A stretch of DNA of 64,000 bases from Candidatus Woesearchaeota archaeon (GCA_020637435.1 JACJVW010000001.1:372001-436000), one strand, 5' to 3'; positions 1-9,482 are shown, numbered from the stretch's first letter. Translations and numbers: made by a program. The notes: generated by a model from the letters alone, not told the origin.

Positions 1-1
1 G

Positions 2-1033
2 ACAGAACTGCCAAAAAGCGTTATGGAGACACTTGCGGTCATCGCGTTCAAACATCCAATTCTTCAAGCTGACCTCGTCAGGATCAGATCTAACAAATGC
101 TACGACCATCTGGATAAGCTGGTTGAACAGGGTTTTGTCAAAAAGGAGAAATTCGGACGAACCTACAAGGTACTGCTCACACAGAAGTTCTTCGATTATT
201 TTGAAGTGCCCCCCGGAAAGGTCAAAGAGGCCTTCGCGAGCTACGAAGCCGTCGAGAAAGCCATAGAAGAGCAGGAACAGCACATAGAACTGCTCAGGGT
301 TGAGGCAGAAGAACAAAAATCGAAGAACAAAGAGGCGCAGAAGATGGGCGAGCTCAACGTATATGAGAGTGACACAGAGCGGCCCTTGCCTCCGCAGCAG
401 GCCATCATCGCACCCCCGGTTGCAGAGCCTCAGGTCACCCAGGAATTAAGTCCTGATGACTTCCCCGTTCAGGGAGAAGAGGAACCACAAACGCAGTTCG
501 AAACATCAGAACAGCCCATCGAACAGGAAGTTACTGAAGACATCGAAGAGATAACCAATGAGCACAGCGGACAAGTTACCGATATCCCAAAAAACGCAGG
601 ATCAATGGATGTCCAATCCTCAAGCATAACCACTGGTGATGTGGACGACCAGTCAACAGAGCAAGCTGCTGTTGTACACACCGAATCCGATGGTGATACC
701 CCATCAGAAGATGTTCTGGGTGATGAGGGAACTGAGGAAAATGAAGAGGAAAAAGTCACCCGCGAGCTCCAGGAAAAGATGCGGGAAGACATCATAGAAG
801 AATCGCACCAGTTCGAGGATGAATATGATATACGGCAGGACATACATAAAAAGAGCGAAGAAGATGAAGATGAAAACCTCACACCTGAACAGCGCGCGGA
901 AAAGGCCATCGACGCTGCAGCCGACCAATTAATGCATGGGACTCACGACACCAAACGAAAAGACAGTAGGGACGAAGAGTTCAACCAGATGTCTGAAGAC
1001 CTGCAAGAAGAGAAAGAAGAGCTGCAACGATGA
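2..1033 (+). CDS. scpB: Segregation and condensation protein B (ScpB), 3' part, with long acidic tail
   Basis: ScpB is the winged-helix partner of ScpA in the SMC chromosome-condensation complex. The reading frame is open from base 2, and the residues before the first Met (T-E-L-P-K-S-V) continue the family pattern, so the gene begins upstream of the window. The visible part starts in the second winged helix (ETLAVIAFKHPILQADLVRI, then a GRTYKVLLT wing and a KFFDYFEV end), typical of ScpB. From about residue 75 after the first Met it runs into roughly 250 residues rich in Glu, Asp and Gln with short coiled-coil stretches and no recognisable fold. Bacterial ScpB is about 200 residues in total, so this tail is a large extension. 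The stop overlaps the next start as ATGA. Family assignment is fairly secure; the role of the tail is unknown. Confidence 0.8.
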   Translation, partial: TELPKSVMETLAVIAFKHPILQADLVRIRSNKCYDHLDKLVEQGFVKKEKFGRTYKVLLTQKFFDYFEVPPGKVKEAFASYEAVEKAIEEQEQHIELLRVEAEEQKSKNKEAQKMGELNVYESDTERPLPPQQAIIAPPVAEPQVTQELSPDDFPVQGEEEPQTQFETSEQPIEQEVTEDIEEITNEHSGQVTDIPKNAGSMDVQSSSITTGDVDDQSTEQAAVVHTESDGDTPSEDVLGDEGTEENEEEKVTRELQEKMREDIIEESHQFEDEYDIRQDIHKKSEEDEDENLTPEQRAEKAIDAAADQLMHGTHDTKRKDSRDEEFNQMSEDLQEEKEELQR

Positions 1034-1179
1034 TATTTCTTCTGCGTTGCCCTGGTTGTGGCAACACCATGAAATACGCTCCGAGCGACAACAAGCTCCT
1101 TGGCAAATCAAAACGCTGTGTCTATTGTGGGAGATCCTTCAAGGTCACTGCAGCCATTCAGACCACTACCCCCAAGTGA
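1030..1179 (+). CDS. 49-residue zinc-ribbon protein
   Basis: This small gene starts inside the stop of the scpB-like gene (ATGA overlap), so it is probably translationally coupled to it. The 49-residue product has CPGCG near residue 7 and CVYCG near residue 30, a four-cysteine treble-clef or zinc-ribbon arrangement, with basic residues between and after the knuckles. Small proteins like this bind nucleic acid or act as subunit zinc ribbons in archaea, but no specific function can be named. Coupling to scpB suggests co-expression with chromosome maintenance. Confidence 0.65.
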   Translation: MIFLLRCPGCGNTMKYAPSDNKLLGKSKRCVYCGRSFKVTAAIQTTTPK

Positions 1180-1194
1180 ATCACCACATAAAGT

Positions 1195-1202
1195 TTTATA
1201 TA
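1195..1202 (+). promoter_or_regulatory. TATA box for the 1225 gene
   Basis: TTTATATA is centred 26.5 nt before the ATG at 1225, the spacing expected for archaeal leaderless transcription. Confidence 0.7.
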
Positions 1203-1224
1203 TTCTAAAGTCAACATACATCAC

Positions 1225-1902
1225 ATGAAACTTGGATTTCTTAAGCAGATTTTTGAAGAGACGCAAGAAGAACTGCAGGAACAAATTGAAGACGCAGAAA
1301 AAACACTAAAAAAAGCGCAATCTCAGCTTAAAAACAAGAAAAAAGGCGTACTCAGCTTCTTTCAAGCATCAGCAGATGACCTTAAAGAACAGATAGAAGA
1401 GTCAAAGAAAATTATTGCTGAGTGCAAGAAAAAGCTCAAAGAGAGCGCGAAGCGCACCAAAGAATACGAAAAGCAGCGTAAAGCAGCTAAAAAACAGACC
1501 ATTACCTTCCTCAAAAATCATTGGGGAAAATTGCTGGTGACAATCATCATCATTCTTGCACTCTGGTACGGAATCGGTGCCTATAAAACGTATCAGGAGT
1601 CCTATAAGTACACCTGCGCAGACAAGAATCCCTGCACAGATTGTTTGGCAGCTGTTAGTTGCGTTGATTTTGATTTCACAGGAAACAGTAATCTGATGGA
1701 TATCTGGTTCACTGTCGAGAACAGGAATGACAAGACAGGGGATTGCGTTGTACATATCAAGACCGTCTCCGCAGAGACAAAAGACATTTCACATCCGGTA
1801 GGTCTGATCGCGCCTAAGACCGAGCGTGTCTTCAAGATACAGGCTGATATTCCAACCGGTACAAGCGAATCCACATTCAACATTGAATGCGATTGGCGTT
1901 AA
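1225..1902 (+). CDS. Coiled-coil, single-pass membrane protein with extracytoplasmic Cys-containing domain
   Basis: I do not recognise a family. The 225-residue protein has a Lys/Glu/Gln-rich coiled coil over residues about 8-95, one hydrophobic segment near 103-121, then about 100 residues that look like a small beta-rich exterior domain with six cysteines (CADKNPCTDC start, single Cys near the end). The expected topology is coiled coil inside and beta domain outside. The ATG at 1225 is supported by a TATA box 26.5 nt upstream. The next gene, a 24-Cys anchored protein, starts 18 nt after its stop, so the two may be co-transcribed and act together at the envelope. Confidence 0.6.
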   Translation: MKLGFLKQIFEETQEELQEQIEDAEKTLKKAQSQLKNKKKGVLSFFQASADDLKEQIEESKKIIAECKKKLKESAKRTKEYEKQRKAAKKQTITFLKNHWGKLLVTIIIILALWYGIGAYKTYQESYKYTCADKNPCTDCLAAVSCVDFDFTGNSNLMDIWFTVENRNDKTGDCVVHIKTVSAETKDISHPVGLIAPKTERVFKIQADIPTGTSESTFNIECDWR

Positions 1903-1920
1903 AAAAAGAGGGTATGAGTT

Positions 1921-3159
1921 GTGAAGGATCCGCTCGATAAGTACATTGAAGACCAGCATGCCAAAGGTTTCAGTGACGACAAGATTAAACATAGGCTCAA
2001 AGAATCAGGATATAGTCCGGACATAATCTCTGCTCACTTCAAGAAAAAAACCAAACTTGCAATTTATGTGTTCGTCATTCTGCTCTGCATATCCCTTTTT
2101 TTCATATTCCCAAAAGAGACTCAAAAACCAGGCACTCAGTTCGAAGGATGTATCGAGTACTATAGCGTGCTTGGCATGAGTATTCTCGAAGAGGACCGAA
2201 CCATATGTTCAGAACTTGAAGAGGTAGATTCACGACAGCAATGTGAAGACAATATGATATTTCTTTCAGCACTTGATGCAAAAGATCTGACCGCATGTCA
2301 AAACATTAGATATCTACCCTTTCAAGGATTATGCCAAAGCTTCATTGCAAAAGATGTAACCCTTTGTAGACAGGCTGTGGAAAACCTTACCAATAACCCT
2401 TCAGGATGGTGCGATCTCGCGATACATGGAAAGAAATGCAGCTCATGTGATGAAAAAGCAATGGGAGAGGGATATTTTGACTTGACTAAGTGGTCAGAGG
2501 ATAACATTGATTGTAAAGGGTACGAAAGTGAATCACAAGCATTGTGTTCGCTACTAAACAATCGAGATATCCAGAAATTCATATCTGGAGCAAAAACAAT
2601 TTGTGCGGATGCCCTGTATCTGGACACAGCAATTATGGGGAATCTGACCAACGAGGCTTATTGCAATAAAATTAATGATATTTCAACTAGAGAAGAATGC
2701 AAAGCCCACACAAGAATTAGCAGCCTGATGAAAGAATTCGACATGGCAGGTTGTGAAGGTCTCAATACGCAATATCAGGAACTTTGTAGAGATAGAGTAA
2801 GCGAACATCTTGCTTCCGAAGTGCGGGACATATGGAAGCTGCAGGATTGTGAAAAATTTAGGGATGCAGATGCGTTCAATCTTTGCCAAACCCACGTCAA
2901 GGAAAATATTGACAGAAACTTTATTGAAAGATTATACGCACACGATGTACAACAAAGTAACGAGTGCAATGAAATTACAAATAAAGATTTACGTATTGCC
3001 TGCCAGGCAATCGTAACTGGCAGTCTCGATGATTGCAGACAAGCGGGAGACAAAAAAGCTCTGTGCGCGCTAATTATTGCTGCTGACACACAAAATGAAA
3101 ACGCATGCCTTATCATTCCTGATACTGAAGAGAGGACGCATTGCATAAATATAATATGA
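1921..3159 (+). CDS. Membrane-anchored protein with 24 extracytoplasmic cysteines (left bracket of the cluster)
   Basis: There is no family I can name. The GTG start gives 412 residues: a short cytoplasmic helical module (LDKYIEDQHAKGFSDDKIKH, residues about 4-38), one membrane helix near 45-63, and an extracytoplasmic part of about 340 residues with exactly 24 cysteines. These are arranged as repeated helical Cys pairs of the kind D-x-x-x-C...R-x-x-C. A paralogue at 27455-28720 has the same order of parts and also 24 exterior cysteines, including a matching CxxC/CxxxC pair in the middle. The stop overlaps the next start as ATGA, tying it to a run of glycan genes. All cysteines could be paired in 12 disulfides. 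Possible roles are a scaffold, receptor or modification substrate. Confidence 0.6.
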   Translation: MKDPLDKYIEDQHAKGFSDDKIKHRLKESGYSPDIISAHFKKKTKLAIYVFVILLCISLFFIFPKETQKPGTQFEGCIEYYSVLGMSILEEDRTICSELEEVDSRQQCEDNMIFLSALDAKDLTACQNIRYLPFQGLCQSFIAKDVTLCRQAVENLTNNPSGWCDLAIHGKKCSSCDEKAMGEGYFDLTKWSEDNIDCKGYESESQALCSLLNNRDIQKFISGAKTICADALYLDTAIMGNLTNEAYCNKINDISTREECKAHTRISSLMKEFDMAGCEGLNTQYQELCRDRVSEHLASEVRDIWKLQDCEKFRDADAFNLCQTHVKENIDRNFIERLYAHDVQQSNECNEITNKDLRIACQAIVTGSLDDCRQAGDKKALCALIIAADTQNENACLIIPDTEERTHCINII

Positions 3160-3905
3160 TATACCTGACGTTTGATCTTGAAGAATTTTCTATCCCCAAA
3201 GATTACGGCTGCCAAAATTTCGTTGATACAACAGAATTCTCCGTAAAAGGCACAAATAAACTAATTCAGCTTCTACACAAATACAAGGTAAAAGCAACTT
3301 TCTTTACCACAGGATATTTTGCGAAAAACGAACCTGCATTAATCAAAAAACTAGTCAAAGAATGTCACGAGATTGCCTCACATAGTTATCGTGATGAGAA
3401 CCACACCAACTTTGACCAAGTGCAACTCAAAGAAGCATTGACGAAATCCAAGCAAATACTCGAAAAAGTAAGTGGTCAGACAATCACTGGATTTAGGATG
3501 CCCCAATTCTCTATAAATAAGTTTCTTTTCCCTGCGCTCCAGAGTGCAGGCTACAAATATGATAGTTCCTACCATCCGGCGATTGTCCCGGGCCATTACT
3601 ATAACATCCGCATGAATTCCCGACCCCATATCAACAAGGGCATTCGTGAGCTCCCCATCAGTACACTCTTCAAGATACCTATTTCTTGGGTATGGATGAG
3701 AAACAGTACCTCCCGTCTTCCCATGCTTGCGAGTTACTTTAATAAAGACCTCATCATATACTTCCATCCCTGGGAATTTACCAAATTACCCGAGATGGGG
3801 CTCCCATGGTACATTACCAGGAACTGTGGCCAAAACATGCTCAATAAAGTTGAAGAACTTCTTCAATTCGGCAAGGATTTTGGTCTGATGAGAGACCATG
3901 CATGA
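3156..3905 (+). CDS. Polysaccharide deacetylase (NodB-like)
   Basis: Carbohydrate esterase family 4-like protein, expected to remove N-acetyl groups from a glycan. I chose ATG 3156, not the upstream TTG, because it makes an ATGA overlap with the preceding gene and begins directly at the first strand (MIYLTFDLEEF). That segment is like the FDVEE motif of deacetylases linked to exopolysaccharide loci, with catalytic D7. The second motif reads SH-SYRD-ENH (H76, D80, H83); the usual form is H-x3-H, so the second metal ligand is either Asp or displaced. GFRMPQFS and the late YFHPWEF (His on the last strand) match the remaining motifs. It is second in a translationally coupled run with an aminotransferase and an epimerase, fitting amino-sugar processing. 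Confidence 0.8.
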   Translation: MIYLTFDLEEFSIPKDYGCQNFVDTTEFSVKGTNKLIQLLHKYKVKATFFTTGYFAKNEPALIKKLVKECHEIASHSYRDENHTNFDQVQLKEALTKSKQILEKVSGQTITGFRMPQFSINKFLFPALQSAGYKYDSSYHPAIVPGHYYNIRMNSRPHINKGIRELPISTLFKIPISWVWMRNSTSRLPMLASYFNKDLIIYFHPWEFTKLPEMGLPWYITRNCGQNMLNKVEELLQFGKDFGLMRDHA

Positions 3906-4972
3906 ATATCCCCCCGCTACGCTTGGATTTACAGCACACCAATAGAATTCTAACGGATATAGAGAAAGTCCTCAATTCAGGCTATCTTAGTCAATCGACG
4001 TGGTGCAGCACCTTCGAACAAGAACTGCAAGAATATCTTCATAGTGGTACTGTAGTTACCACAAATTCAGGCTCAGCCGCACTAGAGTTGATGATAAGAA
4101 CCCTTGGTATAAGGAACCAGGACATCCTTTGCCCGGTAAATACCTTCTTTGCCACCGTAGAAGCGATAATTAGGTCTGGCAACACGCCGGTATTTGTCGA
4201 TTGCGACAAATATCTGCAGATGGACTTTACCGACGCCAAAAAAAGACGGACAAAGAAGACCGCTGCAATCATGCTTGTCCATATTGGAGGGTTTATCACC
4301 CAGGATATTGACAAATTCGTAGAACTCTGTGCACAGGAAAGACTTATGCTTCTGGAAGACATCTCCCACAGCATAGGAACCACTTACAACCAAAAACACA
4401 CGGGGACTTTTGGTCATGCAGCCGCAGGCTCACTCTATGCAACAAAAGTCCTAACTTCAGGAGAGGGCGGCGTAGCCTTATTCAAAAACAGCGAAGAGGC
4501 AAAAAAAGCAAAACTTTTGCGTGACCAGGGAAGGGTACCCGGTACAACAAAGCATACAGTACACGGATTCAATTACAGAATGCATGAGATTGAGGCAATA
4601 ATTGCCCACCACCAACTTCGTGAGCTAGCCATTACTTTGAAAAAACGAAGATCTATTGCAAACCAATTCCTCAAGAACATCAAAGGAAACTTCCTGATTC
4701 CCCAGGTAGGCCAGGAGCCAAACTTCTACAAACTAATCTGCTTTACTAATAAAGCAAGACAAGTAAAAGAATTCTGCAAAACTCAAGGCATTCATCTTCC
4801 CGGAGAAGTCTATGATATCCCCTGTAATGAACAACCAGTATTTGACACAGGAGATAGAACTTTTCTAAATGCCCAACAATTGTGCAAAGAACACATCTGT
4901 CTACCGATTTATCCATCACTAACCCAAGATGAGGTAGACTACATTATTCAGGTTGTAAACAAGGCACTATGA
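3902..4972 (+). CDS. DegT/DnrJ/EryC1/StrS-family PLP aminotransferase
   Basis: Sugar aminotransferase fold type I, expected to transfer an amino group from glutamate to a keto-sugar nucleotide. Visible family features are the N-terminal SGYLSQ and TTNSGSAALEL segments, the PVNTFFATVEAI strand, the cofactor aspartate D153 in LLEDISHS, and the Schiff-base lysine K182 in LYATKVLTSGEGG followed by the glycine pair. The length of 356 residues is normal. It starts on an ATGA overlap with the deacetylase and ends on another with the epimerase at 4969, so the three are coupled. It could equally act on a nucleotide sugar or a lipid-linked sugar; the substrate cannot be read from the sequence. Confidence 0.85.
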   Translation: MNIPPLRLDLQHTNRILTDIEKVLNSGYLSQSTWCSTFEQELQEYLHSGTVVTTNSGSAALELMIRTLGIRNQDILCPVNTFFATVEAIIRSGNTPVFVDCDKYLQMDFTDAKKRRTKKTAAIMLVHIGGFITQDIDKFVELCAQERLMLLEDISHSIGTTYNQKHTGTFGHAAAGSLYATKVLTSGEGGVALFKNSEEAKKAKLLRDQGRVPGTTKHTVHGFNYRMHEIEAIIAHHQLRELAITLKKRRSIANQFLKNIKGNFLIPQVGQEPNFYKLICFTNKARQVKEFCKTQGIHLPGEVYDIPCNEQPVFDTGDRTFLNAQQLCKEHICLPIYPSLTQDEVDYIIQVVNKAL

Positions 4973-5856
4973 GAATTGTCATCACAGGTGGAAACGGTTT
5001 CATTGGAACAAACCTGGTAGAGGCATTAAAAGATCACGACGTCATATCATACGATATCAAAGCTCCCAAAGTAAAAAACATTAACTGGATTCAAGGGGAC
5101 ATAAGAGACGAAACCCGATTATTGCAGACATGCAGAAATGCTGACGCAATAGTGCATTTGGCTGCGATATCTGATGTAAACGAAGCTGTACAAAACGAAA
5201 AAGTCTGCCATGATATCAATGTTGAGGGCACACGTATTGTCGCAAAATGCGCCAGCCTACTTGAAATAGCGCATCGCATATTTTCTAGCACCATCTGGGT
5301 GTACAATAAAACAGAAGATGAGTTCGTAGATGAAAAAACATTGTTTCAAAATATTCCCGTTGACCCGTACACTCAAAGCAAGATAGAAGGTGAAGAGATT
5401 TGGAGAGCTCGTAATGGAGTCATCCTAAGACTCGGCATCCCGTACGGGCCCTATATGAGACATAATCTTTTGCTTAGTACCTTTGTCCGCAATGCAATAC
5501 AGGGTAAGGCGCTAACTATCGCAGGAGATGGAAGCCAGAAGCGTGAGCTTGTATACATTGACGATATGACTGACGCAATAAAAAGAACCTTGCTAAGAAA
5601 TGTGCAAGACACTACCATCAATCTTTCAGGAAATATATCCACTTCCGTTGCAGAACTTGCACTTATTCTCCAGCAATATTTTCCGGGATGCAGCACCACA
5701 AATATTCCTAGAAGAGACATCGACCTGCAACCTAAGATAATAAGCACAAAAAAAGCACAACAACTACTCGGTTGGCAAGCAGATACCACAATCAATGAAG
5801 GTCTAAAGAAATACATTTACTCAGTAATTCGCGAACAGAAATACATGCCGGAATAA
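4969..5856 (+). CDS. NAD-dependent epimerase/dehydratase, extended SDR
   Basis: A 295-residue extended short-chain dehydrogenase. TGGNGFIG at residues 6-13 is the NAD-binding glycine motif; the catalytic pair is Y134-x3-K138 in PYTQSK, with serines 106-107 in the preceding strand. The Asp-rich IQGDIRD and HLAAISDV segments are standard for nucleotide-sugar epimerases and 4,6-dehydratases. It is the last gene of the coupled run 1921-5856. Its 3' end overlaps the convergent glycosyltransferase gene by 40 nt. A sugar-nucleotide substrate is inferred from the family and neighbours. Confidence 0.85.
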   Translation: MRIVITGGNGFIGTNLVEALKDHDVISYDIKAPKVKNINWIQGDIRDETRLLQTCRNADAIVHLAAISDVNEAVQNEKVCHDINVEGTRIVAKCASLLEIAHRIFSSTIWVYNKTEDEFVDEKTLFQNIPVDPYTQSKIEGEEIWRARNGVILRLGIPYGPYMRHNLLLSTFVRNAIQGKALTIAGDGSQKRELVYIDDMTDAIKRTLLRNVQDTTINLSGNISTSVAELALILQQYFPGCSTTNIPRRDIDLQPKIISTKKAQQLLGWQADTTINEGLKKYIYSVIREQKYMPE

Positions 5857-7088
5857 TCCATCTCGTTACAATGTTCTTTCAAATAGTCAAAAATCTGTCC
5901 CTCAAAGAAATTCTCATCCACATACCTTACCTCAACACTATAATACACAACAATATTTTCTTCTTGCAGGTCAGCAAGGTGCATAAAATCCGGATAATGC
6001 AAAGCAATATACTTTGCATCGCTGTAGTACCCTAACGTTAATCCCGTATAGCCATTTACAACCACTAAGGTGTTCTGTTCTCCTGCAAAATCAGCAAAAT
6101 CTATCTTCGTCTTATGAGCCAGTGTCGATGGTATCCCTGCAACACTTAAAACCACAAAAGCAATTATCAAGAGAGGGGCAATTCGCAGCCGGGAAGCATA
6201 ACGGATAAAAAAGACGATATAAAACGGAAGCATGAAAAGAAATTGGTAGAATTGAACGAACATAAAGAAAGATTGTACAAAGATAATCAAAGGTATTCCC
6301 AAAAAAAACAACTTGGCAAACAAAGACCGTTTTCTTGTGAAAAAAACGCCATAAAAGAGAACAAGCATACCTAACCCATACCAATCCATGCCCTTCTCAT
6401 ACATATACAAATAAACCGAGTTGAAAAAGTGACCCTCCGCAGGTAGCATATCATACTCTGGTTCATCAAAAGGAGGTGCAAGAAACCCATCTTCAAGACC
6501 CATAAAGAATTGCGGCGCGTAAGCAAGGAATCCTGCAATAAAGAAAAGACTGTATTTCATAAGTCGAGCATCCCGTTTCAGCAAGAGGTACACCCAAATT
6601 ACAGCAATCAGATACATACTGTAAAAATGCGTTTGCATAGTAGCCAACAGCAATAAAAAAAACAAGAAATGCTTCCTTCGAACAAAACTGGCATACAATG
6701 CAAAAGTGAGAAAAATAAATAGCGTATCTTTTTCAGCTGTCCGTGACCAGAGCAAGAGGAAAGGGGAAATGCTAATCAGCAGCGTGCTAAAAAATCGCTG
6801 AGAAGCAGGTAAGTATCTGTATAGTAAAAAAATAAGACAAATGCTGAAGAAAAGAGCAGGAATTCTTGAAACCAAGGGTCCGATGCCAAATACACCACTC
6901 CATATGTGCAAAAACACATACCATAAAGGAGGGTGCGGCTCCCCTGTAAGTATAAAAGCAGGTTCCAGTGGCCTTGTGGCAGTCACCGTAAGGTCACCAA
7001 GCTCTGTTGTATTGAAAAACATACTTCCCAGATGGTGATACCACAACACAGTATGCAAAAGAATGAACACAACAATAAACCATCTCAT
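5817..7088 (-). CDS. Polytopic GT-C glycosyltransferase, PMT/ArnT-like
   Basis: An integral membrane protein of about 420 residues with roughly ten hydrophobic segments. Near the N terminus it has the acidic ELGD loop after the first helix and the EPHPPLWY segment followed by the GPLVSRIPALFFS helix. These are hallmarks of dolichyl-phosphate-sugar-dependent transferases (PMT/ArnT, GT-C fold), which move sugars from polyprenyl phosphate on the outer membrane face. I chose the Met at 7088 because it overlaps the upstream stop as ATGA; a Met three codons earlier is possible. The C terminus is a short soluble domain. The acceptor is unknown. Confidence 0.75.
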   Translation of the reverse strand: MRWFIVVFILLHTVLWYHHLGSMFFNTTELGDLTVTATRPLEPAFILTGEPHPPLWYVFLHIWSGVFGIGPLVSRIPALFFSICLIFLLYRYLPASQRFFSTLLISISPFLLLWSRTAEKDTLFIFLTFALYASFVRRKHFLFFLLLLATMQTHFYSMYLIAVIWVYLLLKRDARLMKYSLFFIAGFLAYAPQFFMGLEDGFLAPPFDEPEYDMLPAEGHFFNSVYLYMYEKGMDWYGLGMLVLFYGVFFTRKRSLFAKLFFLGIPLIIFVQSFFMFVQFYQFLFMLPFYIVFFIRYASRLRIAPLLIIAFVVLSVAGIPSTLAHKTKIDFADFAGEQNTLVVVNGYTGLTLGYYSDAKYIALHYPDFMHLADLQEENIVVYYSVEVRYVDENFFEGQIFDYLKEHCNEMDYSGMYFCSRITE

Positions 7089-8494
7089 TGTGGGCACCTG
7101 TATAAGTAAGAACTGGTATGCCCTTCGAATAAGAAACCAGATGAAACATCGCCTGTCATAGTACGATAGTATGCAGCATGATCGCTCCTATCCGTAAAGT
7201 TCTCAGCAAGCCTCTCAGGGCGAACAAAAATTGATGTCAGATTATATTTTTCGCAGTAGCTCACAACCTCATCCTCTGTTGAAGCAACTGACATAGTAAA
7301 GTAATCTCTGATTCGTGTATCCATGACAGAAAAATAGTGGTGATACATAGGAGAAAACATCTCATCAGAATAAAGAATCTGAGCTTTGGAAAAAAGCACC
7401 AGACAGCTTAAATCATAAGGATGTCCGGCAACCCGGTCATGTGCAGTCAAATCTCCTGCAATGTTCGCAACATTACTGCAATCAAACATATCATGATCGA
7501 TATGAATGAAAAGAGCCACTCCAATCACAGCAATCATGGTAATTCCAGTATATCTTGACCGCCTAAATACACGAAAAGAAGCTACAGATATCAAAAGCAC
7601 CATAACAAGGGGAGCAGTATAGAAGATATACCTTCGGTAATCATAAAAATGCAAACCCGTTATTAGTGCGACCGCATACAGGACAACCCCACTAAGAAGC
7701 AACAACAACCATGAACGGGGAAGTCTGCGATAAAAGGGAAACAGGACAACAAATATGATACTAAGCATGGGCACATAGTCCCAGATAATCTCAAACGGAG
7801 AAAGAAAAGGAACAAGGTGATAGTAACCCCCACTGGAAAATACCGGATGTGAAAGCACCGTAGAAAGTCCAACAATAGAACCCAGTACACCTGTATCCTT
7901 AAACGTGTACAAAAAAAGCACCAAAGGCGAGTATGCCAGTAGTGCCAACGCAACGCGTCTTATACTGCGATGATAAGACACCAAATAGTGCAAAAAAAGG
8001 AGAAGGAAAGCTATTGGATACATCAATAGAGCAGATACCAACGCCACATGGACTAGTTTTCCAAGATGTGTTGAGGTTGCATAAAGATACAAAAGTATGA
8101 AGAAAAATCCAAAAGAACGCGGATGTCCACCAGATAGCAAGGGCATCTGTAGAATCGTTAATAACGAAAAGATTGAGAATAGTGCCGCAAAGTTTCTACC
8201 ATGAAGACGCTTGCCGTAAAGATACGCTGCTGCAGTTGTCCCAGCCACTACAAGAAGCGTAATCACATGCCCAGTTGTCTGAATATCAAAAAAGATATGC
8301 AAAAATCGGAATAGCACATCGTACCCAATTGGGTTCCAAGAAAGACTTGCCGCAGAAAGCAAGTCATTGTGCGCATAATCATACACATATGCATGCACAA
8401 GTTGGTCATCATTGATAATATATGGGTTAACATACAATGGAAATTGAAGCCAGATGACCAGAAGCAGCGCAAGGATGATAACTACATAAAGCAT
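7085..8494 (-). CDS. Polytopic membrane protein, probable GT-C glycosyltransferase
   Basis: A 469-residue protein with about ten to twelve hydrophobic helices. The first helix is followed by an exterior loop with NDDQLVHAY, resembling the acidic catalytic loop of GT-C transferases; later a LSGGHPRSFGF turn is seen. A soluble C-terminal segment of about 120 residues follows the last helices, as in oligosaccharyl or polyprenyl-sugar transferases. It lies between the PMT-like gene (ATGA overlap) and a radical SAM gene 20 nt upstream, so the three form one minus-strand operon. Family placement rests on topology and the acidic loop only. Confidence 0.6.
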   Translation of the reverse strand: MLYVVIILALLLVIWLQFPLYVNPYIINDDQLVHAYVYDYAHNDLLSAASLSWNPIGYDVLFRFLHIFFDIQTTGHVITLLVVAGTTAAAYLYGKRLHGRNFAALFSIFSLLTILQMPLLSGGHPRSFGFFFILLYLYATSTHLGKLVHVALVSALLMYPIAFLLLFLHYLVSYHRSIRRVALALLAYSPLVLFLYTFKDTGVLGSIVGLSTVLSHPVFSSGGYYHLVPFLSPFEIIWDYVPMLSIIFVVLFPFYRRLPRSWLLLLLSGVVLYAVALITGLHFYDYRRYIFYTAPLVMVLLISVASFRVFRRSRYTGITMIAVIGVALFIHIDHDMFDCSNVANIAGDLTAHDRVAGHPYDLSCLVLFSKAQILYSDEMFSPMYHHYFSVMDTRIRDYFTMSVASTEDEVVSYCEKYNLTSIFVRPERLAENFTDRSDHAAYYRTMTGDVSSGFLFEGHTSSYLYRCPQ

Positions 8495-8514
8495 AAGATG
8501 ATAAGAACCCAGTC

Positions 8515-9459
8515 TTATTTATATCTAATTGAAGGTGTGCAACCTTCATGGATAGTCTTTGCGTCTGGATGCGCAAGCATGCTCGTTCGAATAGTTTTAA
8601 AAGATGTTTCGCGAATATTCCCAAATGAGCGTGGCACTAGGGGGCAAGGTGTCACGTCACCGTAAGGATTGAGATAAATCTTCTGAGAACCTGCAGCACA
8701 GCCCTTTTTAAGGTAGTTACCATCCCCACACCAGCGTACACCGGGCTTACGCAAATACTTCTTAACAACATCATAAGACCCTGAAGTAAGGAGCACATCA
8801 TCACGTCCATCCCAGTTGCCCACTGGAGCAGCAAAACCTAAATTGATGGAACAGGATAGCGAACGAGACAAATCGTATAAACGCGGTAACTCATCTACAT
8901 TCTCATTTCTTACGACAAAATTTATACACGTAGGAACACCGTGGTCACGAAGGTGTTCAATGCCCTTAAAGATTCTCGCATATGAATGTCGATGTTTCCT
9001 AAACGCATTATGCTCAGCCTCATCCAAACTATCAAGACTTACCGTCACCAGATCAACACCGATGGTTGCGACCTTCCGTGCAAATCGGGGAGTGAACAGA
9101 AAACCATTCGAAACCAATGTTGCGATTCTCTTCTTTTGCTTTATATGCCCAAGCAAGAAGTAGAGGTCCGGACTTAATAGAGGCTCTCCGCCCGTAAGTA
9201 AAAAGTGTACAGCCCCATGGTCAATGCAAGTGTCGATAAATGCGACAAATTCCTCCCTGCTCAGCATCTTCTTTGATGGATCTTTCATCGACTCCATTGA
9301 GCAATGGTTGCAGGCAAACTGGCAATCATAATGCAAGGCTATCTCAACAGTCCTCAGTGGTTGATGCCCCAAAAGCGAAGAGACTGTATTTACTGCTACC
9401 CGGGACAACAGAGCTTGATTCTTAGCCAGAAAACTCAGATTATCAAGGTGCGCAGCCAT
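8515..9459 (-). CDS. Radical SAM protein with SPASM-like C terminus
   Basis: Cys residues in CQFACNHC give the CxxxCxxC motif that binds the S-adenosylmethionine-cleaving 4Fe-4S cluster; the TGGEPLLS segment is the SAM-binding GGE motif. The C-terminal part (CGDGNYLKKGC, then GDVTPCPLVP and a last Cys near the end) looks like a SPASM or twitch auxiliary-cluster region, common in enzymes that modify peptides. It is 314 residues. The start is supported by a palindromic TATA box about 27 nt upstream, shared with the divergent gene at 9513. It heads the operon with two GT-C-like proteins. A peptide or glycan substrate is possible; none is identifiable. Confidence 0.8.
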   Translation of the reverse strand: MAAHLDNLSFLAKNQALLSRVAVNTVSSLLGHQPLRTVEIALHYDCQFACNHCSMESMKDPSKKMLSREEFVAFIDTCIDHGAVHFLLTGGEPLLSPDLYFLLGHIKQKKRIATLVSNGFLFTPRFARKVATIGVDLVTVSLDSLDEAEHNAFRKHRHSYARIFKGIEHLRDHGVPTCINFVVRNENVDELPRLYDLSRSLSCSINLGFAAPVGNWDGRDDVLLTSGSYDVVKKYLRKPGVRWCGDGNYLKKGCAAGSQKIYLNPYGDVTPCPLVPRSFGNIRETSFKTIRTSMLAHPDAKTIHEGCTPSIRYK

Positions 9460-9482
9460 ACCTTACAGAGTAGGAGAGAGAG

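Noticed and set aside
469..928. Antisense frames of 146 and 74 codons inside the acidic tail of the scpB-like gene
   Set aside because: Ser- and Phe-rich shadow of Glu/Asp/Gln codons on the real gene; no start signals.
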